Shown here: piece after piece, positions 58,856 to 64,000 of the stretch | How positions within the stretch are numbered: the first letter of the stretch is position 1 | How the letters are laid out: each line of letters begins with the position of its first letter | NCBI RefSeq assembly: GCF_000382885.1 | Contig: NZ_CAVK010000013.1 | Coordinates: forward strand, 17,864 to 81,863 | Source: Sphingobium indicum BiD32 | GTDB taxonomy: Bacteria > Pseudomonadota > Alphaproteobacteria > Sphingomonadales > Sphingomonadaceae | DNA: 64,000 nt | Direction: 5' to 3' | Made by a program: the position numbers and the translations under genes | The notes under the pieces: model-generated | Told to the model about the DNA's origin: nothing | The model's database searches: none | What the model saw: only the letters and a program-made list of their open reading frames with translations

Positions 58856-58872
58856 TTTCCCTTTTGGGGTGA
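58856..58872. promoter_or_regulatory. Degenerate palindrome, operator 2
   Basis: TTTCCC (58856-58861), TTTTG, then GGGTGA. The left half is perfect and the right half differs at two of six positions. Dyad centre 58864, 42 bp (four helical turns) from operator 1. Confidence 0.45.
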
Positions 58873-58877
58873 TGTTG

Positions 58878-58894
58878 TTTCCCCGCGCGGGAAA
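58878..58894. promoter_or_regulatory. Palindrome TTTCCC-N5-GGGAAA, operator 3
   Basis: TTTCCC (58878-58883), CGCGC, GGGAAA (58889-58894), extended by a G/C pair. Dyad centre 58886, 22 bp (about two helical turns) from operator 2 and 64 bp from operator 1. Confidence 0.65.
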
Positions 58895-59009
58895 CCCAAT
58901 TGCCGAGACGGGAATTCGATAGTCCGACTCGAAGCTACCGCCACGGATTCGCCAAATTTACAATTTTGGATCATTGTGTCGGGCGACACATGCCCTGGAT
59001 AACCCGTCA

Positions 59010-59369
59010 ATGGCCGCAGGAACGCGCAACGTCCGCATATTCGTGAGCCAGCAGTGCTTTGAACTGCTGGTGGACGCGATGGCCGCGTTTTCCAAGCAAA
59101 CCCGCCGTTTTCAGACTATGCGGATGACCGTTCAGGCCGCCTGCGCAAGGCTCAAACCCCACGGGATTTCTAGGTTCGAGCTTGAAGAGTTCCTCGCCGA
59201 GTATCCCATCGAAGGCGATATCCGAATTCATCTTGAGGTCACACCCGAATGGTCTGCCGACTACGATCTTATGCGAGCCAAAGTGAAGGGTATCAGCGAA
59301 AAATCTGGATCAGATAAGTCTCTCGTACCCTTCGCAGTTTACCTCGCGGTGAAGCATAATCTTTTGTAG
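59010..59369 (+). CDS. Putative tra regulator
   Basis: A 119-aa protein MAAGTRNVRIFVSQQCFELLVDAMAAFSKQTRRFQTMRMTVQAACARLKPHGISRFELEEF. The middle helix-rich stretch could be a DNA-binding domain. C-terminal ADYDLMRAKVKGISEKSGSDKSLVPFAVYLAVKHNLL is unusual. ATG 59010 sits next to the palindrome region. Its position, opposite traA, makes it a candidate operator-binding regulator, but no family is recognised. Confidence 0.6.
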   Translation: MAAGTRNVRIFVSQQCFELLVDAMAAFSKQTRRFQTMRMTVQAACARLKPHGISRFELEEFLAEYPIEGDIRIHLEVTPEWSADYDLMRAKVKGISEKSGSDKSLVPFAVYLAVKHNLL

Positions 59370-59457
59370 GTAATTTCCGCAGGCGAGCCCACGCGCTTTT
59401 TAAGACTCTTGACAGCTTATGCCATCCCATAGACGTTCGCCTTGGGAGGGATGGAGC

Positions 59458-59979
59458 ATGCCTCACAGGAACTTGACGCCTGAGACGGTTTTCAAGCCAA
59501 GCAGCCCACCGGGCAGTGAACCCGTCTTCGCTTTTGCCAGCCCTAGTCCGGGACGGTGTGAGCAGGATCAATACAAGCAGCTCATCAATGCTGAGCTTGC
59601 GCGCCAGGGCATACTTCCTGCGCACCTCGCAGATCGTATGTGTCTCTCGCGCCCCAAGCTCCACAAGATCCTCAAGCAGACCAATCCTCTTACCGACGAC
59701 CTTCGTGACCGCATTTTCGACGAACTCGGTATGGACCACGTTCGCGCCAAGATCAGCGTCGCTCTGCTCCACGATCCGCGGGCCTATGCAGAGCAATCGG
59801 TCTTCCTGGCCACAGAGAGCCTGAAGAGCTTCTATCTCGAGGTGCTGACATGCCGGCGAGGCTCGATCGAGGTGGATCTGCGTCCGGCTGTAATCCACGA
59901 AGCCGCGCGGCGAGCATATGACTTGCTTCTCTCGCACCAGGAGCGGGTCATGCAGAACAGCCAGACTCTTCAGGCCTGA
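59458..59979 (+). CDS. Putative helix-turn-helix regulator
   Basis: A 173-aa protein with GGGAGG upstream. Residues 40-95 (QYKQLINAELARQGILPAHLADRMCLSRPKLHKILKQTNPLTDDLRDRIFDELGMDHVRAKISV) read as an Xre-like helix-turn-helix: LADRM/LSRPKLHKIL is the typical two-helix pattern. The rest is helical (LLHDPRAYAEQSVFLATESLKSFYLEV). With the divergent operators 500 nt upstream, this gene could control tra. Confidence 0.65.
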   Translation: MPHRNLTPETVFKPSSPPGSEPVFAFASPSPGRCEQDQYKQLINAELARQGILPAHLADRMCLSRPKLHKILKQTNPLTDDLRDRIFDELGMDHVRAKISVALLHDPRAYAEQSVFLATESLKSFYLEVLTCRRGSIEVDLRPAVIHEAARRAYDLLLSHQERVMQNSQTLQA

Positions 59980-59989
59980 TCGAGTACGC

Positions 59990-60265
59990 ATGGGGCCCGA
60001 GAACATCGCAGCGTGGACTCAACTCTATGCCGCAGTTGGGCTGCTCGCTGCGATTTGCTCGGGGTGTGCGCTCCTCAAGACGATCTACGACATCCGTACG
60101 GGATTGATCGCGCCGCCGACGGGGTCAGTGCTGCGCTGGTTGCTGTGGTTCCCGAAAGTTTGGCTGCATTTCCAACTCAGCTACCTCTGCGGGTTTCCAA
60201 GCATTCTGGCCATCGCGATCCTGTATGCGCACTATATCGGGTTCGCCGCATTCGTGCCTTCGTAG
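59990..60265 (+). CDS. Small membrane protein
   Basis: A 91-aa protein (MGPENIAAWTQLYAAVGLLAAICSGCALLKTIYD) with a first transmembrane helix at 12-32 and a second at about 66-86 (LCGFPSILAIAILYAHYIGF). It overlaps the 3' end of the lytic transglycosylase gene by 34 nt. ATG follows 10 nt after the previous stop. Its role, perhaps in entry exclusion or envelope assembly, is unknown. Confidence 0.55.
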   Translation: MGPENIAAWTQLYAAVGLLAAICSGCALLKTIYDIRTGLIAPPTGSVLRWLLWFPKVWLHFQLSYLCGFPSILAIAILYAHYIGFAAFVPS

Positions 60266-61083
60266 GTTATGAGGGACACCTCGCGGTAGCCTGAGGCTCG
60301 TACTGCGATGTTGGCTGCCATAGCCCGCGCGGCAACGACCGAATTTGAGCTCCCAAGTTTAGTGAGGCGCACCCAGTTGGTTGTGATGGTCTGCACGTAA
60401 TTGCGGGTCTCCGGGATTTCAGGAATGTTGCCCAGCGCGAGTGAACGACGTTCTGGCCCCGCATTGTACGCAGCCAAGGCCAGATCCACGCGTCCAAAGC
60501 GATCAAGCTGCTGACGGAGGTAGCGTGCCCCCGCCCTCATGTTGGCCAGCGCATCCCAAGGGTTACTTAGCTCCAAAATTCTTGCTGTTCCCGGCATGAC
60601 CTGCATCATGCCCATCGCCCCCGCCCCACTTCGTGCCCAAGCCTTGTATCCTGACTCCTGAGCAATGACCGCGTCCAGAAGGCTCTCGGGAAGCCCGTTT
60701 TCGCAAGCTATCGCGGACATTGCTGCAAAATAGGCTACTCGGCGGTTCTCCACCTCAGGAGACAACCACCAAGTCGGGCGATACCCATTCTGCAGGCACG
60801 ATGACGAGGTGGAAGCCGCTAGGATGGCCGGATGATTCGGTTCGAAAAGTCCTGACGGGTCGTTTTCGCCAATAGCGTGGGTACTCTCACCGAAGCGGCG
60901 CGCATCGGCCAGCTCGACCAACCCTTCAAAGTGGGTGCTTAGCGCGAGTCCGACGGCCCCCTGCTCATTTTTGGCGGTAGCGGGAAACGGAGAAAAATGG
61001 ACAAGATCGACTTCCCTAGCCTTCGCGGCCGAGACGCAAATCATTGCGGCAACGACGATCAAACTACACTTGGATGAAATCAC
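60232..61083 (-). CDS. Lytic transglycosylase (SLT, VirB1-like)
   Basis: A 283-aa protein with signal peptide (VVAAMICVSAAKA) from GTG 61083, behind AGGAAGGTTGT. The SLT domain contains the catalytic E143 in LDAVIAQESGYKAWARSGAGAMGMMQVMPGTAR, then YNAGPERR with the conserved N-A-G-P. It cleaves peptidoglycan to make room for the T4SS. It lies just outside the main tra operon. Full length; the N-terminal 100 residues before SLT are unusual. Confidence 0.9.
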   Translation of the reverse strand: MISSKCSLIVVAAMICVSAAKAREVDLVHFSPFPATAKNEQGAVGLALSTHFEGLVELADARRFGESTHAIGENDPSGLFEPNHPAILAASTSSSCLQNGYRPTWWLSPEVENRRVAYFAAMSAIACENGLPESLLDAVIAQESGYKAWARSGAGAMGMMQVMPGTARILELSNPWDALANMRAGARYLRQQLDRFGRVDLALAAYNAGPERRSLALGNIPEIPETRNYVQTITTNWVRLTKLGSSNSVVAARAMAANIAVRASGYREVSLITYEGTNAANPI

Positions 61084-61357
61084 AACACAACCTTCCTAGG
61101 TTGCGTGCGGATCCGATCGGGAATGCGCGTCGCCAGGAAATCAAAGATGGAACGCCGAGTCAATCTCTGCGTACACACATTAGGCGAGCCAAGCATCTGC
61201 TTTATGGCCAGCCCATCAAGCTGACGAGTAGCTACGACTTCAATTGGTCAGATCTTGCGTCAGCCATGCCTTACATTTTGATCGAAATACCGCCTCAGCG
61301 GCCCCGGGCATGGAATGGGAAGTTCCATACGGCGGATCTACACCGCCCCCGATTGAT
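61084..61357. other. Intergenic remnant left of the IS481 element
   Basis: A plus-strand frame from 61067 to 61361 (MKSQHNLPRLRADPIGNARRQEIKDG) runs to the edge of the element but resembles no family. AT content is higher than in the tra operon. I see no other gene here. Confidence 0.5.
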
Positions 61358-62344
61358 CTAGATGTTTGGTCCCGGGATTTGATGGTGCGGGTCTGATCTG
61401 AATCGCTGGGTTTCTTTTGTCCAGCATTTGCAGATGAACTCGTGTGGCGTGAGACCCTGCAGGGTCTTCAGCCGCTTGGCGAAGTTATAGGCAGCGACGA
61501 AGTTGGCGAAATGGTCACGCAACTGGTCGTGCGTCTCGTAGTAGAAGCGCTTGACGGTCGCCTCCTTGATGATGCGGTTCATCCGCTCCACCTGACCGTT
61601 GGTCCAGGGATGCTTGGGCTTGGTGGTGCGGTGATCGATGTCGCTGAGCGCGCAGGCATATTCGAAAGCATGAGCGCGGAAGAGCTCACCGTTGGCGATC
61701 GCGTCCTTGATGAGCGGCACGGCCGAGCCGCCGGCACCCGGCGTCGTGAAGTGGATGCCATTATCGGTTAGCACCGTGTGGATCTTGTATGGAACGGCAG
61801 CGATCAGTCGGCGCAGGAAGTCGCGAGCGGTTGCAGTCTTTGCCCTTTCGTGCAGTTCGACGAAGGCGAACTTGCTGGTTCGATCGATCGCCACGAACAT
61901 ATACAGCCTGCCCTGCTCGGTCCGAACCTCGGCAATGTCGATGTGGAAGTACCCGATAGGATATGAGCGGAACTTGCTCCGCTTCGGCTTGTCACCTTCG
62001 ACTTCCGGCAGCCGAGAGATGTCGTGCGGCTGGAAGCAGCGGTGCAGCGACGATCGTGTCAGGTGCGGGATCGTCGCTTGGAGGGCGTAAAGGCAGTCGT
62101 CGAGCGGGAGGAGCGTATGCCTGCGGAAGGTGATCGCCTCCTCCTCAACCGACAGCACGGTCGACCTCGGCTCCTTCGGTCCGGTCTTCCGGTCGTTGAG
62201 AGACCGACGCTGGCGCCACTTGGTCACAGTCTTGGGGTTGATCCCATGCTGCTTGGCGAGTGCCCTCAGGCTCTCTTGACTATCTTGTATTGCTCGACGG
62301 ACTGCCGCTGTCGTGCGGGCGCTCCCATCAAGGATCTGGCCCAT
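61358..62344 (-). CDS. IS481-family transposase
   Basis: A 328-aa transposase. ATG 62344 (MGQILDGSARTTAAVRRAIQDSQ) with GGAAGGATGCACT. N-terminal HTH (SLRALAKQHGINPKTVTKWRQR), then an rve-type catalytic core: GYFHIDIAEVRTEQGRLYMFVAID (first D), HTVLTDNGIHFT (second D) and WTNGQVERMNRIIKE (the E). The TAG stop at 61358-61360 is formed by bases that lie just beyond the TGT terminus, matching the shared TAGATG of both ends. The catalytic triad is intact, so the element may be active. Confidence 0.93.
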   Translation of the reverse strand: MGQILDGSARTTAAVRRAIQDSQESLRALAKQHGINPKTVTKWRQRRSLNDRKTGPKEPRSTVLSVEEEAITFRRHTLLPLDDCLYALQATIPHLTRSSLHRCFQPHDISRLPEVEGDKPKRSKFRSYPIGYFHIDIAEVRTEQGRLYMFVAIDRTSKFAFVELHERAKTATARDFLRRLIAAVPYKIHTVLTDNGIHFTTPGAGGSAVPLIKDAIANGELFRAHAFEYACALSDIDHRTTKPKHPWTNGQVERMNRIIKEATVKRFYYETHDQLRDHFANFVAAYNFAKRLKTLQGLTPHEFICKCWTKETQRFRSDPHHQIPGPNI

Positions 62345-62400
62345 AGTGCATCCTTCCATTCCTGGCCGAATAATGCACCATCAAATCCCGGGACCAAACA
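61363..62400 (-). mobile_element. Insertion sequence of the IS481 family
   Basis: Ends TGTTTGGTCCCGGGATTTGA at 61363-61382 and the mirror image ending in ACA at 62400; about 26 bp of each inverted repeat is identical, and TAGA flanks extend it on both sides. The length is about 1.04 kb with one transposase gene. A clear target duplication is not resolved: TCTAGA lies left and TCTAAT right. The right side is a truncated IS3-type gene. Confidence 0.85.
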
Positions 62401-62404
62401 TCTA

Positions 62405-62710
62405 ATCGAGAGCTTCAATGCTCGCCTTCGTGACGAATGCTTGAATGAGACGCTGATCACTAGCCTTGGCAATGCCCGCCAGGTGCTGGCTGACTGGAGG
62501 CACGACTACAACCACTTCCGGCCCCACTCGACCCTGGGGAACAGGACCCCAGCCAAGATGGGAGCCGGTTCAATCGGCAAACCGGGCGCACGCTCGACTC
62601 GTAGTTGGAGGAAGGTCGTGGCTCAGACCACTTCCGGGCAGATAAAGTTGCCAGAAAGCGGTGAAACGCCTTTGGTCCCGGGATCGATCTTGAACTTGAT
62701 CGCTCGTTGA
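62405..62710 (+). pseudogene. Truncated IS3-family transposase OrfB (3' fragment)
   Basis: Translation IESFNARLRDECLNETLITSLGNARQVLADWRHDYNHFRPHSTLGNRTPAKMG is the C-terminal rve end of IS3 OrfB, including the final catalytic Glu in ESFNARLRDE. The 5' portion is missing on the other side of IS481, so the insertion was probably accompanied by a deletion. An extended tail (GAGSIGKPGARSTRSWRKVVA...) follows. Confidence 0.85.
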
Positions 62711-62715
62711 GATGC

Positions 62716-63744
62716 TCAAAGAGCACGCCACCAGCGAACGCCGTCGGAGTCTACTTCGTCTATAACCAATCCCCTGCCTCGCAGGCAGGCCAAGTGGGCA
62801 AGACTCTCGCCGGTAGCCAGTTCCAGCATCATTTTGTCGATGTCGCGCTTGAATAGGACAGGAAAGACATCAATTGCGCGTCGCGGGGTTGTCAGTTCGA
62901 ATAACAGCCTCTCGAGACGGTGCTCATGCCCATTTAGCAACGCGTCGATTCGCGCGTGTAGCCCGAAGAAAGGCCTCCCGTGAGCCGGGAGCACTAGCAC
63001 GTCATCCGGCAAGTCATTGCGGAATGCGCTCAGAGAAGCGAGCCATTGGCTCAATGGGTCAGCCTCCGGTTCCACGGGTTGCACGGAAACGTTGGATGAA
63101 ATCTGCGGCAGTACTTGATCACCGGAGATCAGCAGGCGCTCTTGCGGACAGTGCAGAGAAGCGTGCTCGGGCGAATGGCCGCTGCCGACTGCGACGATCC
63201 ACTCGCGGTCCCCGATAATCACGCGCTCGCCGTGTTCAATCGCCCGAAAGCTGTTCGGGGGCGGGTAAAGCATATTTCTGAAGTCGACGACGCGCGCGCG
63301 ATAATGGTCGAGGTCGTCTTCGTCCCAGCCGACGCTCTTGTAGAATCGAATCGTTTCTACGGGTACTTGGTCGACTGTGTGGGCGCCCAGCGCGCGGAGG
63401 GTCAGATACTCCAGCCTCGTCATCCAGAGTGGAGCAGATACCTTTTGTGCCAGCCACCCTGCCATGCCACTGTGGTCCTGATGGAGATGAGTGACTATTA
63501 TTCTCAGGATTGGGCGGCCATCCAGTGCACGTGTGAACGCGTGGTGCCAGGCTGTAACCGTTTCCGCGCTCCTTAGACCCGTGTCTACGATCGTCCATCC
63601 ATCGCCATCCTCCAAGGCCCAGACGTTGATCCCATCGGCGCCCATCGGCATGCGCAACCAATAAACACTTTCAGCAATTCTAGTAGCGAAGCCTTCGCCG
63701 ATTGGCGGCAATCCAATAGCAGGGAACGACAGTTGGCTTGGCAT
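62716..63744 (-). CDS. MBL-fold metallo-hydrolase
   Basis: A 342-aa metallo-beta-lactamase-fold protein. ATG 63744 (MPSQLSFPAIGLPPIGEGFATRIAESVYWLRMPMGADGINVWALEDGDGWTIVDTG) follows AGGGATGCCCGC; ATG 63765 behind GCAGGACAA is an alternative. Metal ligands: H86, H88, D90 and H91 in IIVTHLHQDHSGM, a later His in VGSGHSPEHASLH, Asp in LLISGDQVLPQ and His in VLPAHGRPF. The C-terminal helical extension (about 250-342) resembles LACTB2/glyoxalase-II-like hydrolases. Cargo-type gene next to insertion sequences; the substrate is unknown. Confidence 0.85.
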   Translation of the reverse strand: MPSQLSFPAIGLPPIGEGFATRIAESVYWLRMPMGADGINVWALEDGDGWTIVDTGLRSAETVTAWHHAFTRALDGRPILRIIVTHLHQDHSGMAGWLAQKVSAPLWMTRLEYLTLRALGAHTVDQVPVETIRFYKSVGWDEDDLDHYRARVVDFRNMLYPPPNSFRAIEHGERVIIGDREWIVAVGSGHSPEHASLHCPQERLLISGDQVLPQISSNVSVQPVEPEADPLSQWLASLSAFRNDLPDDVLVLPAHGRPFFGLHARIDALLNGHEHRLERLLFELTTPRRAIDVFPVLFKRDIDKMMLELATGESLAHLACLRGRGLVIDEVDSDGVRWWRAL

Positions 63745-64000
63745 GCGGGCATCCCTATAATGCATTTGTCCTGCGCGCTTGGCGCAAGGGCGTCGATATC
63801 CCGCCGGCATATCACAGCTCGCGCTAACCTAAGTTGGTTGCCGCACGCGTCATGCCTGCTAGCGATGAAGCCCTGAAGCATGGGGAAATGACGAAATTTG
63901 GCCACCTATCCAAAGAGATGTGCGGCTATCTTAGGCATCTCGCACACTCGTAGTCAGCTTGGCATGCCCTTCGCTTGCGCAAAGCGCCATGTGATGCAGG
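63745..64000. other. Window end, no gene seen
   Basis: 256 nt after the MBL gene start with no supported frame; it must contain the leftward promoter of the MBL gene. The final 60 nt may begin an unrelated feature cut by the window. Confidence 0.4.

Larger units (their letters stand above)
58670..59009. promoter_or_regulatory. Divergent tra promoter region with multiple palindromes
   Basis: AT-richer than the rest, it separates the leftward traA operon and the rightward 59010 gene. Besides the TTTCCC palindromes (separate entries) it has CCAAA-TTTACAA-TTTTGG at about 58952-58969 and TGTGTC-GGGC-GACACA at 58975-58990. Other than these operators I see no gene. A promoter for traA lies somewhere in 58700-58800. 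Confidence 0.6.

Noticed and set aside
61363..62400. Exact target-site duplication of the IS481 element
   Set aside because: Flanks TCTAGA and TCTAAT share only TCTA and not immediately at both ends, so I do not claim a duplication.

Overview
The window is part of a large, GC-rich conjugative plasmid (or plasmid-like integrated element) from an alphaproteobacterium, most likely Sphingomonadales (Novosphingobium, Sphingobium or Sphingomonas type). The evidence is high-GC codon use, a MucR-type zinc-finger regulator, a set of plasmid backbone families (DUF736, DUF1173, DUF2493, DUF3768) and a complete F-type (MPF-F) type IV secretion locus with a TrwC/TraI-class (MobF) relaxase. I see no rRNA, tRNA, CRISPR array, or convincing replication or partition genes, so the replicon itself probably lies outside the window. 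Family assignments come from recognising motifs by eye, not from database searches.

Layout. (1) 1-4.4 kb: small conserved backbone genes, including DUF3768, and a DUF5623-like protein. (2) 4.8-12.4 kb: an accessory, defence-like island. It holds an orphan gene, then a plus-strand cluster (DUF6338-like membrane protein, two tandem small GYQP/NPPTQG peptides, PIN-like protein), facing a Hachiman-type pair (HamA DUF1837 nuclease and HamB helicase) on the minus strand. (3) 12.7-22.7 kb: DUF736, SRAP/YedK-type protein, SLOG protein, DUF1173, pentapeptide-repeat protein, secreted thermonuclease, SSB-like protein, winged-helix protein and MucR. Many are preceded by a recurrent G-run motif or a strong hairpin. 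(4) 22.7-26.2 kb: three consecutive toxin-antitoxin type modules (Xre/RES, VapBC, HTH-ImmA/DUF4411). (5) 26.2-29.2 kb: DUF2493 and small genes behind two homologous, hairpin-rich leaders, ending in a gene-poor stretch that is the best oriT candidate. (6) 29.2-36.5 kb: an RHH protein, the TraD coupling protein, the TraI relaxase and small accessory genes. (7) 36.5-38.4 kb: two divergent FCD-type regulators. (8) 38.4-58.7 kb: the leftward tra operon traA-L-E-K-B-dsbC-V-C-(orf)-trbI-S26 peptidase-W-(orf)-U-trbC-N-(wHTH)-F-H-G. (9) 58.7-61.1 kb: an operator-rich promoter region, two putative regulators, a small membrane protein and a lytic transglycosylase. (10) 61.3-64 kb: an IS481-family element beside a truncated IS3-type transposase, then a metallo-beta-lactamase-fold hydrolase.

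Working together: RHH protein, TraI and TraD would form the relaxosome and coupling apparatus. The leftward tra operon builds the pilus and envelope channel, with many disulfide-handling proteins (DsbC, TraF, TrbC) and cysteine-rich TraN and TraU. The segment left of the putative oriT (SSB, SRAP, SLOG, pentapeptide and TA genes, hairpin-rich leaders) resembles a conjugation leading region. The least explained parts are the DUF6338/GYQP-peptide/PIN-like cluster, the duplicated leaders, and the three helically phased TTTCCC-N5-GGGAAA palindromes in front of traA.
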